This document shows, in pieces, positions 52,585 to 61,824 of a DNA stretch of 64,000 bases. The stretch is taken from assembly GCA_947469285.1 (NCBI GenBank), contig CANIOW010000001.1, positions 1-64,000 of the forward strand, given 5' to 3'. Position 1 is the first letter of the stretch; each line of letters starts with the position of its first letter. The notes under the pieces were generated by a model that was not told where the DNA came from, searched no databases, and saw only the letters and a program-made list of their open reading frames with translations. The DNA is from Gammaproteobacteria bacterium. Its GTDB lineage: Bacteria; Pseudomonadota; Gammaproteobacteria; Steroidobacterales; Steroidobacteraceae. The position numbers were made by a program, and so were the translations under genes.

Positions 52585-53598
52585 ATGCGTTTGCTGTGCC
52601 TATTGTCTCGCTGCTGTCCGCCTCTGGGGAACTCCCGGGTGGTCGCTGGCATGCTGTTGGTGGCTATGGGGTGCTTTGCAGCACCCGTAGCGGCCGAGGT
52701 GCACGCGCCGGGGGTCGCTTATCGCGACTGTGCGGACTGCCCCGACATGGTGGTGGTGCCGGCCGGCGTGTTCGTCATGGGCACCCCCAGTGCCGCAGCG
52801 AACGTCGGCCTGCCAGAGACGCCGGCCAGTGAACGGGCGTCGTGGCTGGCAGAGACGACCGCGACCGTGGTGCACCTGCCCCATGCGTTCGCGATGGGGC
52901 GGCGGGAAATCACGCGGGGTGAGTTCGCGCGCTTCATCACCGACAGCGGTTACGAGCCCAAGGCCGGATGCCGGACCCTCGATGCCACCTCCGGACGCTA
53001 TCGGCCAGACCGCACCCGCACCTGGCTTAACCCAGCACGTCCCGCCATTCCGGAAGAAGCGCATCCCGTCAGTTGTGTGTCGCATGCCGACGCGCAGGCG
53101 TACGCCCAATGGCTGGCACGCAAAACCGGCAAAGCTTATCGACTGCCGAGCGAGGCCGAATGGGAGTACGCCGCGCGTGCTGGCAGTCCTACGGTCTTCC
53201 CTTGGGGCGATGACCCTGCCGCTGGCTGCCGCGACGCAAACGCTTACGATCTGGGTGCGGCCGACACGCTGAAGTTGAATGTGTCGGCGCTGGCTTGTCG
53301 TGACGGCTTTGCGGACGTGGCGCCGGTAGGGCGTTTCCACGCCAATGCCTATGGTCTGCAGGACATGCTGGGGAATGTAGCGGAGTGGACGCTCGACTGT
53401 ATGACGGACAGCTACGTGGGTCGTCCTGCAGATGCGCGCCCCTGGATCTGGGTGGGTGGTTGCGCGGAACATGTGGTGCGTGGGGGTGGCTGGAACTCAC
53501 CGTCCGGTCAGCTGCGTAGTGCCGCCCGCAGCGCTGCGCTTGCCGACGAGCGCAACGACGCACTGGGGTTTCGTGTGGCCGTAGAGTTGGATAAGTGA
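52585..53598 (+). CDS. Exported FGE-sulfatase-fold protein 1, FGE cysteines absent
   Basis: 337 residues with an export signal (VVAGMLLVAMGCFAAPVAA). The rest is one SUMF1/FGE-sulfatase fold: CPDMVVVPAGVFVMG, GRREITRGEFARFI, YRLPSEAEWEYAARAG, MLGNVAEWTLDC, VVRGGGWNSPSGQLRSAAR and GFRVAV. In real formylglycine-generating enzymes the segment after RGGS/GGGW carries two cysteines that bind copper; here this part (WNSPSGQLRSAAR) has none. It is therefore unlikely to modify sulfatases. Related folds serve in PvdO-type oxidases, EgtB and structural roles. It is ten bases after the protease gene and overlaps the second paralogue (GTGA). Confidence 0.85.
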   Translation: MRLLCLLSRCCPPLGNSRVVAGMLLVAMGCFAAPVAAEVHAPGVAYRDCADCPDMVVVPAGVFVMGTPSAAANVGLPETPASERASWLAETTATVVHLPHAFAMGRREITRGEFARFITDSGYEPKAGCRTLDATSGRYRPDRTRTWLNPARPAIPEEAHPVSCVSHADAQAYAQWLARKTGKAYRLPSEAEWEYAARAGSPTVFPWGDDPAAGCRDANAYDLGAADTLKLNVSALACRDGFADVAPVGRFHANAYGLQDMLGNVAEWTLDCMTDSYVGRPADARPWIWVGGCAEHVVRGGGWNSPSGQLRSAARSAALADERNDALGFRVAVELDK

Positions 53599-54710
53599 AG
53601 CGCCAAGCCCGCCATCGCAGGATCGCCAATGTCGCGCTAGCGCTGGGCATGCTGTTGACGCTGAACGCCGCCGCGCAAGGCGTCCAGGGCGCTATCCAAC
53701 GTCCGGTGGAGCAGTTGCTGCCCGTCGTCACGGCGCCACCCGCAGCCCCTGCGGTACCGGTTGGGGCGCCAGCAATGCCCAATGCCGAAGCACTGCCCTT
53801 GCCATTGCCCGAAGTGTTACCCCCCGGGCAGTGGCGCGACTGCCCGGACTGTCCGCTGTTGGTCACTTTGCCGGCCGGTGAATTTCGCTATGGCACCCCT
53901 GCTGAGGCCAGCGAAGTGGATCTGGACACTGGCGAAACGCCTGCGCACATAGTGCGCTTAGCAAAGTCTTTCGCTATGTCCCGCGGCGAAATTACCGTGG
54001 CGCAGTTTGCGGCATTTGCTGCGGCGGTGGGCCAAGTGGCGGAGGGGCGTTGCCAGGCCTTTGCGGGTAGCTGGGTGACCGAAGACAATATGGACTGGCA
54101 ATCGGCTGCCGCGGCAACGCTGGCGTCTGGAGCGCCGGCGAACCTGCCCGTGACCTGCGTGAGTTGGGACGAGGCGCGGACCTATGTCGAATGGCTCAGT
54201 ACCACCACCGGCCATAAGTACCGTCTGCCCAGCGAAGTCGAGTGGGAATATGCGGCTCGTGCCGGTACTTCTGCCGCACGCAGCTTCAGTTCACCGGACC
54301 CCCTGACTGAGCTGTGGCTGGCAGAGGTGTGTGACCACGCCAACGTCTATGACATTGATGCGCTGGAAAGCTACGCCCCCTCGCTGCTGAATCGCCGCCA
54401 TGCCACCTGTCACGATGGCGCTGTGGGCTTGATGGCTTCAGGTCACTACGCGCCTAACGCATTTGCCTTGGTCGATTTGATCGGTAATGCGCGTGAGTGG
54501 GTACAGGATTGCCAGACCACCAGTCGTCGCGGAGCGCCCTTCGATGGGCGTGCCTGGGAATGGTCTGGGTGTGGGTTACGGGGCATTCGCGGTGGGTCGT
54601 TTCTGTCCGCTCCGAGCGTTGCGCGCAGTGCTGCACGTGAGCGTGCGCCAGCGGGGATGCGCGCCTTTGATCTGGGCTTTCGAGTCGTGCGCGACGTCGA
54701 GGTGCGCTGA
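53595..54710 (+). CDS. Exported FGE-sulfatase-fold protein 2, FGE cysteines absent
   Basis: 371 residues starting at GTG 53595, overlapping the first paralogue's TGA. Signal peptide (VALALGMLLTLNAAAQG), then a Pro/Ala-rich linker (about 45-78) and the same fold: CPLLVTLPAGEFRYG, SRGEITVAQFAAF, YRLPSEVEWEYAARAG, LIGNAREWVQDC, IRGGSFLSAPSVARSAARERA and GFRVVRDV. The copper-binding cysteines of FGE are again missing after RGGS. Similarity of motif order shows a duplication of the neighbour, though identity by eye is moderate. Probably periplasmic; the role is unknown. The last gene of a protease-FGE-FGE set, 21 bases before the convergent MATE gene. Confidence 0.83.
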   Translation: MKRQARHRRIANVALALGMLLTLNAAAQGVQGAIQRPVEQLLPVVTAPPAAPAVPVGAPAMPNAEALPLPLPEVLPPGQWRDCPDCPLLVTLPAGEFRYGTPAEASEVDLDTGETPAHIVRLAKSFAMSRGEITVAQFAAFAAAVGQVAEGRCQAFAGSWVTEDNMDWQSAAAATLASGAPANLPVTCVSWDEARTYVEWLSTTTGHKYRLPSEVEWEYAARAGTSAARSFSSPDPLTELWLAEVCDHANVYDIDALESYAPSLLNRRHATCHDGAVGLMASGHYAPNAFALVDLIGNAREWVQDCQTTSRRGAPFDGRAWEWSGCGLRGIRGGSFLSAPSVARSAARERAPAGMRAFDLGFRVVRDVEVR

Positions 54711-54731
54711 CGGGTCAGCGGGGTGGCGAGC

Positions 54732-56171
54732 CTACAAGCGAATTTTCCGCCATGCGCCCGAGTGCCAGCGCGCATACATCATGAGCCCCAGCACCACGAT
54801 GTAGCCGACAAAGCTCATCCATGCGCCATAAGTGCCAAGGCCGAGCGCTGGCAGGAAGTTCACCATTCCCTCGCCAGGGGCGAAGGTGAGGATATGCGTG
54901 GCCGGCACCCACACGAACCAGCACAGACCGGCGACGAGCAGTGCGGGCACCCGCGCATCGCCGGCGCCGCGCAGGCAGAAACTGCTGCCGAAATTCAGGC
55001 CATCGAAAGTTTGGTAAATGGCGGCCAGCCACAGTAACCGCACGCCCATGTCGATGACGGCGGGACCTGCGGCGGCCGTGGGATCGACGAAGGTCGGTAT
55101 AAGCCAGGGGCCGAACAGCGCGAGCAGCACGCCGACAGCGCCCATATAGCCGGCGGTGATGCCAATGGTCAGATTGCCCAGTCGTGCCGCCCAGTCCTTG
55201 TGGCCGGCGCCGATGGCTTGCCCGACCAAGGTGGTGCCGGCGGAAGCCAGTCCGAGTCCCGGCATGTAGGCTACCGAGGTGAGCATGAATACCACTTGGG
55301 TAGCGGCCCCGCCGGCGGTGCTGGTGCGGGTGATGAACAACTGAAACAGGGCTACGCCAATGAGATCGGCACCGGCCACGAAGCCCATCGGCAACCCCAG
55401 CGTGAAGTTCTTCTTCAGCGCTCGCCACTGTGGTCGCCAGTGCAAGTGGGTGGCGTACCGGCGACGGTAGGCGGGCCCTAGCAGCACGACAATGGCCAGC
55501 AGCACACCGAGCCCCTGCGCGATATTGGTGGCCCAAGCAGAGCCCGCCACGCCAAGTCCCCAGGTGAACATGAGCAGTGGGTTAAGCGCCGCGTTAGCCA
55601 CCAGCACGAGGCTGGTAATGCCGAGCGTGGTGCGTGAACGGCCAATGCCGTTGTAGAAGCCGAGCACGGCCCACAGCGCCAGGCCGAGTGGTTGCCCCAG
55701 CATGCGCGGAAACCAGTAGGCCTCAGCCGTGGCGACCACTCCCTCCTCCAGTCCGAAGGGGGCGAGGAACCAGCGGGCCGTCAACGCCAGTACCAAAAAC
55801 AAGGGGAGGGTAGCCGCCGAAGCCCACAGGCCCGTCCAGGCGCTGCGCCCGGCGGCAGTATGGTCTCTGGCACCTTCTTCCTGCGCCACGAAGGTCTGTA
55901 CGCACATGGCCACGCCACCGACCACCAACGTCACCGCGAGCAGCAGCCAGTAGATGGCGCCGACCCCCGCGGTGGCGGTGGGCGAAATCTGTGAGACGAA
56001 CCAGGTGTCGGTGAGGGCGAGGGCCGCTTGCAGCGTGTTGTTCAAGATGAGTGGCCAGGCCAGCACGGCGAAGGCCTGCAGGTCGACTTGCCGCCGACCG
56101 GCCCAGTCGACGCGGGCCGCGGGTAGGGCACTGGGCAGGCTGGAGGGGTCTGGGGTGGGCTCGGCGGGCAT
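54732..56171 (-). CDS. MATE-family efflux transporter
   Basis: 479 residues with 12 predicted helices. MATE marks: VLAWPLILNNTLQAALALTDTWFVSQ at the start, GVGAIYWLLLAVTLVVGGVAMCVQTFVAQEEGA, then LGLPMGFVAGADLIGVALFQLF at the second-half start and PGLGLASAGTTLVGQAIGAG. Such proteins expel cationic drugs or metabolites with Na+ or H+. The first 25 residues are a polar Pro-rich leader. It is divergent from the reductase gene (72-base gap). Confidence 0.9.
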   Translation of the reverse strand: MPAEPTPDPSSLPSALPAARVDWAGRRQVDLQAFAVLAWPLILNNTLQAALALTDTWFVSQISPTATAGVGAIYWLLLAVTLVVGGVAMCVQTFVAQEEGARDHTAAGRSAWTGLWASAATLPLFLVLALTARWFLAPFGLEEGVVATAEAYWFPRMLGQPLGLALWAVLGFYNGIGRSRTTLGITSLVLVANAALNPLLMFTWGLGVAGSAWATNIAQGLGVLLAIVVLLGPAYRRRYATHLHWRPQWRALKKNFTLGLPMGFVAGADLIGVALFQLFITRTSTAGGAATQVVFMLTSVAYMPGLGLASAGTTLVGQAIGAGHKDWAARLGNLTIGITAGYMGAVGVLLALFGPWLIPTFVDPTAAAGPAVIDMGVRLLWLAAIYQTFDGLNFGSSFCLRGAGDARVPALLVAGLCWFVWVPATHILTFAPGEGMVNFLPALGLGTYGAWMSFVGYIVVLGLMMYARWHSGAWRKIRL

Positions 56172-56243
56172 CGGTAAAGCCTAACAGTCTCGCGGGCGCA
56201 GCTCAGTTAAAATACCCCATCTAACGCCGCACCGGACGCCCGC

Positions 56244-57278
56244 ATGAGTACTGTTATTACCACCGAAGCCCTCATCATCGGCGCGGGCCCCTGCGGCTTG
56301 TTTCAGGTGTTTGAGCTGGGTTTGCTGGGCATCAAAGCGCACGTGGTGGACTCGCTCAAGACGGTTGGTGGCCAGTGCACCGAGCTCTATCCGGACAAAC
56401 CCATCTACGACATTCCGGCGCTGCCGGTTTGTGGCGCCCAGGAGCTGGTGGACCGCCTGCTGCTGCAGGGGAAACCATTCGACCCGCAGTTCCATCTGGG
56501 CGAGGAAGTGGCTGCACTGAGTCGCCGCGAGGGTGGTCGGCGCTTCAAGGTGGTGAGCAGTGCCGGTACCGAATTCGATGCCGGTGCGGTCATCATCGCG
56601 GGCGGAGTGGGCTCGTTCCAGCCACGCCGGTTGATGGTGGAGGGCGTTGAGGCCTTTGAGGGGACGCAGGTGCACTACCGGGTGCGCAACGCGTCCCAGT
56701 ACCATGGCCAGCACCTTGTGATCTGCGGCGGTGGGGATTCGGCGCTCGATTGGGCGCTGGATTTTGCCGGGAAGGCTGCCAGCGTCACGCTCATCCATCG
56801 TCGTGCAGAGTTCCGCGCGGCTCCCGCCTCGGTGGCGCGAATGCGCGAACTGGAAGCCGCCGGCCAATTGCAGTTCCTGGAGGGGACCGTGCAAGCGCTA
56901 GAGGTCGATGGTGGTCGTTTGACGGGCCTGAGCGTGAAGGCGAAAGCCGGGACCATGGCCGCGGTGCGCGCTGACCAAGTGTTGGCCTTTTTTGGCTTAC
57001 ACCCGAAGCTCGGGCCGATCGCTGAATGGGGCCTGGCGCTGGAGAAAAAGGCGTTGCAGGTCGACACCGAAAAATTTCAGACCAGCGAGCCGGGGATCTT
57101 TGCCGTGGGCGATATCAATACTTATCCGGGGAAAAAGAAGCTCATTTTGTCCGGTTTCCACGAGGCGGCGTTGGCGGCATTTGCCACGCAGTTGTGGCTG
57201 TACCCGGAGAAAAAGCAGTTTCTGCAGTACACCACCACCAGCCCGATCATGCAAAAGCGGCTCGGCGTCACGGAGTAA
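56244..57278 (+). CDS. Ferredoxin/flavodoxin-NADP+ reductase, thioredoxin-reductase-like
   Basis: 344 residues. FAD site [16 protein letters not shown], then [25 protein letters not shown] site [14 protein letters not shown] with HRR, and C-terminal [28 protein letters not shown]. Unlike thioredoxin reductase it has no CxxC redox pair, which is typical for type 2 ferredoxin-NADP reductases (YumC-like). The conserved C-terminal [14 protein letters not shown] matches proteobacterial members. It exchanges electrons between NADPH and ferredoxin or flavodoxin. Its stop lies one base from the stop of the convergent glutathione peroxidase gene. Confidence 0.92.
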   Translation: MSTVITTEALIIGAGPCGLFQVFELGLLGIKAHVVDSLKTVGGQCTELYPDKPIYDIPALPVCGAQELVDRLLLQGKPFDPQFHLGEEVAALSRREGGRRFKVVSSAGTEFDAGAVIIAGGVGSFQPRRLMVEGVEAFEGTQVHYRVRNASQYHGQHLVICGGGDSALDWALDFAGKAASVTLIHRRAEFRAAPASVARMRELEAAGQLQFLEGTVQALEVDGGRLTGLSVKAKAGTMAAVRADQVLAFFGLHPKLGPIAEWGLALEKKALQVDTEKFQTSEPGIFAVGDINTYPGKKKLILSGFHEAALAAFATQLWLYPEKKQFLQYTTTSPIMQKRLGVTE

Positions 57279-57279
57279 T

Positions 57280-57777
57280 TCAGGGCGCCGGTTCAGCCAG
57301 AAGTTTCTCGATGTCTGCGCGCAGCACGGCGGGTTGGGTGGTGGGCGCATAGCGGGCCACCACGCGTCCGTCGCGCCCTACCAGGAATTTGGTGAAGTTC
57401 CATTTCACCGCCTCGGTCCCCAGCAGTCCGGGGGCCGCCTGCTTTAAAAACCGATATACCGGATGCGCGTCGGTTCCGTTGACCTCCACTTTGGCGAACA
57501 TCGGGAAGCTGACCGGGTAGTCGAGGCTGCAGAAGTGGCGGATCTGGGCGGCATCGCCCGGTTCCTGAGCGCCGAACTGGTTGCAGGGAAAGCCGAGGAC
57601 ACTAAACCCTTGTGGCGCTAATGACTGGTACAGCGCTTCCAGGTCGGTGTATTGCGGCGTTAGGCCGCAGCGACTGGCGACATTCACCACCAGCACCACT
57701 TGCCCCCTGAAAATCGCCAGTGGTTGCGGCGCCCCTTCAAGCGTAGTGGCATCCAGATCGAACAAAGAGGCAGTCAT
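57280..57777 (-). CDS. Glutathione peroxidase family protein
   Basis: 165 residues from ATG 57777; a longer frame to 58167 is antisense to tesB and rejected. Motifs: VVNVASRCGLTPQYTDLE (peroxidatic C37, not selenocysteine), GFPCNQFGAQEPG and VKWNFTKFLVGRDG. Q, W and N of the catalytic set are in these segments. It reduces peroxides with glutathione or thioredoxin, probably the latter in bacteria. It is divergent from tesB, whose start is only 39 bases away. Confidence 0.93.
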   Translation of the reverse strand: MTASLFDLDATTLEGAPQPLAIFRGQVVLVVNVASRCGLTPQYTDLEALYQSLAPQGFSVLGFPCNQFGAQEPGDAAQIRHFCSLDYPVSFPMFAKVEVNGTDAHPVYRFLKQAAPGLLGTEAVKWNFTKFLVGRDGRVVARYAPTTQPAVLRADIEKLLAEPAP

Positions 57778-57816
57778 GGGCGGCTCCGTAGGGCGGGTGT
57801 GGCGTATCATGCCGGC

Positions 57817-58704
57817 ATGGACCAGCGACTGCACGACCTCATCCAACTGCTCGATCTCGAACGCCTTGAAGTGGACCTGTTTCGCGGTGAAAGTCGCGAT
57901 ATCGGCAGTCCGCAGGTGTTCGGTGGGCAAGTGCTGGGTCAGGCGCTGGTCGCGGCGACGCGTACGGTAGACCCGGAACGTGAAGTGCATTCGTTGCATG
58001 CCTACTTTCTGCGCCGGGGGGATTTTACCGCGCCTATCGTCTACCAGGTAGACCGCAGCCATGACGGCGGCAGTTTCTCCAACCGTCGGGTGGTGGCCAT
58101 TCAGCACGGCAAGCAAATCTTCCACCTGTCCTCGTCGTTTCAAGTGCCCGAGCCGGGGGATGAGCATGGCATGACGATGCCAAAAGTGGCGCCGCCGGAG
58201 GGTCTTAAGGATCTCGAGGAACTCTACGCGCCGTTGTTCGACCAGTTATCGCCGCGCTTGCGGGCTTTCTTCGAACACCGCCGCCCGTTTGAGTTCCGTC
58301 CCGTGGAAGCGCCGAATTACCTGGAGCCCAGCGTCAGCGAACCGCGCCGTCATGTGTGGATTCGCGCCGTCACCCGGCCGCCGCTCGATAAAGCCTTGCA
58401 ACGCGCGCTGCTGGCTTATGTCTCGGACTATCACTTGCTGGAGACGGCGCTGCTGCCGCATGGCGGGACCTTCTTTGGCCATCAGATGGCCAGCATTGAC
58501 CACGCGCTGTGGTTCCATGGGCACTTTGATGTGGGCGATTGGTTTCTCTACGCGTTCAATAGCCCCAATGCGTCAGGGGCGCGTGGGCTGGCCAGTGGTG
58601 CGGTGTTTACCGCAGACGGCCGCCACGTGGCGAGCGTGGCGCAGGAGGGGCTGATGCGACCGAATAAAGTTCACAGTCCCACCAGCGCCCCCGGATCCGC
58701 GTGA
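57817..58704 (+). CDS. tesB: Acyl-CoA thioesterase II
   Basis: 295 residues from ATG 57817 (MDQRLHDLIQLLDLE). Double hot-dog fold with TesB marks: GGQVLGQALVAA, HSLHAYFLRRGD, YLSDYHL-like YVSDYHLLETAL, SIDHALWFH and LLYA-like WFLYAFNSP. It hydrolyses medium- and long-chain acyl-CoAs in the cytosol. The last 98 bases overlap, tail to tail, the end of the convergent GNAT gene. Confidence 0.93.
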   Translation: MDQRLHDLIQLLDLERLEVDLFRGESRDIGSPQVFGGQVLGQALVAATRTVDPEREVHSLHAYFLRRGDFTAPIVYQVDRSHDGGSFSNRRVVAIQHGKQIFHLSSSFQVPEPGDEHGMTMPKVAPPEGLKDLEELYAPLFDQLSPRLRAFFEHRRPFEFRPVEAPNYLEPSVSEPRRHVWIRAVTRPPLDKALQRALLAYVSDYHLLETALLPHGGTFFGHQMASIDHALWFHGHFDVGDWFLYAFNSPNASGARGLASGAVFTADGRHVASVAQEGLMRPNKVHSPTSAPGSA

Positions 58705-59230
58705 AGCGGGGTAGCCCCGCCTCCCAGACAAATCCCGCCGATTGGAGCACCGCTACCGAAGCGGGGTGGTCCTGCGCCACCATGGCCTGAACGCTGTGTA
58801 GGCCCAGGGGTGCCCAGGCGGCATTCAGCAGGTGCTGCACCAGTTCTTGGGCATAGCCGTATCCCCAATGGCGGCGGGCCAGAACATAACCGAGCTCTGC
58901 CGTACGCGCATGGCCACGCTTCACGGCAGCCTCAGGCGTGGTGAGGACCAGTCCGCAGACGCCAGCGAAGGCGCCGGTGCGCCGTACTTCCACCACGAGC
59001 TCATACACCCGACGGGAGCGTGCTTGCTGCGCGGCCACGACGCGGCGCACGTGGTTCACCGTCGCCGTGTGACCGCGTGGCCAAAACGGCAGCCGCGCGG
59101 TGACTCTGGGGTCTGCATACAGCGCTTCGAGTGCGGCGATATCGGCGGCGAATAAGCGGGGGTGACTGGCCGCGGCAAACTCGCGTACGCGCAGGCGCGG
59201 CGTCAGGAGCGGGAAAGTAAGGGCGGACAC
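58607..59230 (-). CDS. RimJ/RimL-type GNAT acetyltransferase
   Basis: 207 residues. GNAT core: LLTPRLRVREFAAAS at the start, FAGVCGLVL, ELGYVLARRHWGYGYAQELVQHLLNAAW (acetyl-CoA loop) and HPASVAVLQSAGFVWEAGLPRF. This is the branch that acetylates protein N-termini or small molecules such as spermidine or antibiotics; the target is unknown. The C-terminal 30 residues, rich in Pro and Arg, lie over tesB on the other strand and may be an extension. Confidence 0.87.
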   Translation of the reverse strand: MSALTFPLLTPRLRVREFAAASHPRLFAADIAALEALYADPRVTARLPFWPRGHTATVNHVRRVVAAQQARSRRVYELVVEVRRTGAFAGVCGLVLTTPEAAVKRGHARTAELGYVLARRHWGYGYAQELVQHLLNAAWAPLGLHSVQAMVAQDHPASVAVLQSAGFVWEAGLPRFTRIRGRWWDCELYSVASAPPAPRSPRGGRLR

Positions 59231-59248
59231 GACTGGTTTCGCTGCGCG

Positions 59249-59590
59249 CTAAGCCCTGGAGGTGGGATCGCGGTGCAGTGCTTCGCGCGCCTCGCGGGCG
59301 TGGCGTGTACGGCGCAAAGCAGCATCCACCCGCAGTTTGGTCACCAGAATGGTCGACGACAAGACCAGCGTGATCGAATTGGCGATGATGAGTGGCCAAG
59401 CTTGCAGGGTTAGCCCATAGGCCAACCATAGCGCCACGCCGGCGGTAAACGCCCAATACATGCTCGCTGAAATACCCGCCACGTTACGGGTGCGCAGGAT
59501 CATCACGGCCTGCGGCACAAACGCGCTGGTGGTCAGTGTGGCAGCAACAAAGCCGACCCAAGCCTGAAAGTGGAGATCGTGTAGTGTCAT
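59249..59590 (-). CDS. SemiSWEET-type PQ-loop transporter
   Basis: 113 residues with three predicted helices: WVGFVAATLTTSAFVPQAVMIL (PQ motif), SASMYWAFTAGVALWLAYGL and PLIIANSITLVLSSTILV. This is the half-transporter that dimerises to pass sugars. The tail is basic (LRRTRHAREAREALHR). The start is uncertain: ATG 59590, or GTG 59620 with AGGG a few bases upstream, adding ten residues. It follows, on the same strand, the FAD-linked dehydrogenase gene with a 41-base gap. Confidence 0.85.
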   Translation of the reverse strand: MTLHDLHFQAWVGFVAATLTTSAFVPQAVMILRTRNVAGISASMYWAFTAGVALWLAYGLTLQAWPLIIANSITLVLSSTILVTKLRVDAALRRTRHAREAREALHRDPTSRA

Positions 59591-59631
59591 GGCGTCGCTA
59601 CAGTCCGTGGTGGTGGTCACTGTACCCTGTT

Positions 59632-61044
59632 TTATCGCAAAACCTTCCCGGGATTCATCAGCCCTTGGGGGTCCAGCATGGTTTTGAGTTGCCGCATCAG
59701 GCCAAGCGCCACCGGATCTGCATAACGCTCCAATTCGCCTACCTTGGCTTGGCCAATGCCATGTTCAGCGCTGAAGCTGCCGCCGTACTGCGCCACCACA
59801 TCGTGTACGTAGCGACGGATGGGGTCTTTCACCGCTTGCAGGCGCGTGGCACCGTCGCGGTCATCCGCTGCGGGTGAGAGATTGAAGTGTAGGTTGCCGT
59901 CGCCGACATGGCCGTAGGCCACTAGCCGCAGGTCGGGGTAGTGCTGGTTGAGGTAGGCGGCCGTCTCGCTGTGAAACTGCGCCAGTGATGCGATGGGCAG
60001 TGACACATCGTGTTTGAGGGAAGCACCTTCCAGGCGCTGGCCAGCAGGCACATTTTCACGCAGAAACCACAGGGCGGCGCGTTGTGTGTCGTTTTGCGCC
60101 AGTGTCGCTTCGCGTACCAGTGGCTGGGCCAGCAGCCAGTGGGCCAGACGGGCTTCCAGTGCGCCTTCTGCCCCCGGCGCGTCCAGTTCGAGCAGCACCT
60201 GCCCGGGATGCATGGCTTCCAGTGGCGTGCGTGCCGCGGGGAGATGCTTGAGCAGCAGCTGTAACGCCATGTCCGGTAGGTATTCGAACGCGGTCACTGC
60301 ATCGCCAAACGCGCTGCGTACTTCGCCGAGCAACTGCACCGCTGCAGCCAGCCCGTCGACGCCTACCAGCGCGGTCACCTGCGTTGGTGGCTGCGGGAAC
60401 AGCTTCAGACAGGCACCGGTGATGATCCCGAGCGTGCCTTCGGCGCCGAGAAACCATTGTTTGACGTCGTAGCCGGTATTGTTCTTGCGCAGGCCACTGA
60501 GCTGGTGCAGCAGGCGGCCGTCGGGCAGTACGACTTCTAAACCCAATACCAATTCGCGCATCATGCCGTAGCGCAGCACGGCGGTTCCGCCCGCATTGGT
60601 GGAAAGATTGCCACCAATCTGGCAGGTGCCTTCACTGCCCAGCGATAAGGGCAATAGTCGCTGCACGGCGTGCGCTGCGGCGCGTGCTCGCGCGAGCGTG
60701 ACCCCCGCGTCCAGCGTGAGCGTGTAGCCGCTCGGGTCAACGGCACGGATCTGGTTCAGCCGCGCCAGCGACAGCACCAGGGCGGGGCGGTCGGTGGGCG
60801 GGGTGGCACCGCCGCAATAGCTGGTGTTGCCGCCTTGCGGGATGATGGCCACGGCATGCGCTGCACAGGCGCGTACGGTGGCTTGCACCTCGGCGACGCT
60901 GGCAGGCCGCGCCAACGCCACGGCGGCACCGGTGTAAGCCTGTAGCTGGTCGGTGAGGGCGGGCGCCAAATCGGCAGCCGCGGTCAGCAGACCGGTCGGC
61001 CCCAGCGTCGTGCGCAGTTCAGCAAGGAAGCGACTGGTGTCCAT
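59632..61044 (-). CDS. FAD-linked D-2-hydroxyacid dehydrogenase (GlcD/D2HGDH-like)
   Basis: 470 residues from ATG 61044; the frame runs on to 61284 but that part is antisense to the oxygenase gene. An N-terminal PCMH FAD domain (VAIIPQGGNTSYCGGATPP, GTCQIGGNLSTNAGGTAVLRYGMM) is followed by a FAD-oxidase C domain (NTGYDVKQWFLGAEGTLGIITG, YGHVGDGNLHFN, SAEHGIGQAKVGEL). H-x-x-D-G-N-L-H and EHGIG are conserved metal and substrate sites. Candidates for the substrate are D-2-hydroxyglutarate, D-lactate or glycolate. Electrons go to a quinone or flavoprotein. Divergent from the oxygenase gene by 66 bases. Confidence 0.9.
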   Translation of the reverse strand: MDTSRFLAELRTTLGPTGLLTAAADLAPALTDQLQAYTGAAVALARPASVAEVQATVRACAAHAVAIIPQGGNTSYCGGATPPTDRPALVLSLARLNQIRAVDPSGYTLTLDAGVTLARARAAAHAVQRLLPLSLGSEGTCQIGGNLSTNAGGTAVLRYGMMRELVLGLEVVLPDGRLLHQLSGLRKNNTGYDVKQWFLGAEGTLGIITGACLKLFPQPPTQVTALVGVDGLAAAVQLLGEVRSAFGDAVTAFEYLPDMALQLLLKHLPAARTPLEAMHPGQVLLELDAPGAEGALEARLAHWLLAQPLVREATLAQNDTQRAALWFLRENVPAGQRLEGASLKHDVSLPIASLAQFHSETAAYLNQHYPDLRLVAYGHVGDGNLHFNLSPAADDRDGATRLQAVKDPIRRYVHDVVAQYGGSFSAEHGIGQAKVGELERYADPVALGLMRQLKTMLDPQGLMNPGKVLR

Positions 61045-61110
61045 GTGCTGATTGTCCCACAAGCCTTGCCATCGCTGCTGTGTTGCCGCCGGTGCGGTAC
61101 TCTTGCCTGT

Positions 61111-61809
61111 ATGAATTCCCTGCGCGATAGCGTGTTGGTGGTGCCTGGCGCCATCTGCCCCGAAGACCTGGACTACCTGGACGCGCACATCGCCCGGGCG
61201 CCCATGAACGAGTCGTTGGTATCGAACTTTGGTGCAGACGGTGAGGGTGAGTTGGCGTGGGTGGTGGACCACGCCGTGCGTCACACGCAGGAAGTGGCGC
61301 TACCGCCGCCGGTGCGTGCGCGCATCGCGCAGTTGCACGAGGCCTGCGTGGTGGCGCACATCAACCCGTTTTACGAATGGCCAGTGCGGGATGCCGAGCC
61401 GTTTCAGCTACTACACTACGGGACGCAAGGCCACTACGCACCGCATGTGGATGCCGAAACGCCGCTGCGCGATGCGGACGACCGCGAGTTCTGGGAAAAG
61501 TCGCTGGACCGTGATTTGTCCGTGGTGTATTTCCTGAGCGACGATTTCGCCGGCGGCGAGCTGGTGTTTCCAACGCTGGAACTCGTCCTGAAGCCAGCCC
61601 GCGGTACGCTGGTGTGTTTTCCGTCGGACCACCACTTTTTACATGGTGTGCAGCCGGTGACGCAGGGACACCGCTATACCCTCGTGAGCTGGTTACGCGT
61701 GCAGGGCATGCCCACGCCCGATGATCTCAATGCGTCAGCCATCGAAGCGTTTAGTCTGGCTTGGCCTGGCCCCTATAGCCCGTTGCCCCGCATCCTGAAA
61801 GCTGGGTGA
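61111..61809 (+). CDS. Prolyl-4-hydroxylase-like 2OG-Fe(II) oxygenase
   Basis: 232 residues from ATG 61111. Jelly-roll oxygenase with HYAPHVDAE (H112, D114), FLSDDFAGGELVFP and HFLHGVQPVTQGHRYTLVSWLR (H178 as third iron ligand, R188 binding 2-oxoglutarate). The spacing fits the P4H alpha family (SM00702-like). Bacterial members hydroxylate protein prolines, for example in EF-Tu, or free amino acids; the target is unknown. It stands alone and converges on the photolyase gene. Confidence 0.87.
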   Translation: MNSLRDSVLVVPGAICPEDLDYLDAHIARAPMNESLVSNFGADGEGELAWVVDHAVRHTQEVALPPPVRARIAQLHEACVVAHINPFYEWPVRDAEPFQLLHYGTQGHYAPHVDAETPLRDADDREFWEKSLDRDLSVVYFLSDDFAGGELVFPTLELVLKPARGTLVCFPSDHHFLHGVQPVTQGHRYTLVSWLRVQGMPTPDDLNASAIEAFSLAWPGPYSPLPRILKAG

Positions 61810-61824
61810 TGCTCCAGGTGTGCT

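Noticed and set aside
52585-54710. Genuine formylglycine-generating enzymes for sulfatase activation
   Set aside because: The two copper-binding cysteines are absent in both proteins and no sulfatase gene is nearby.
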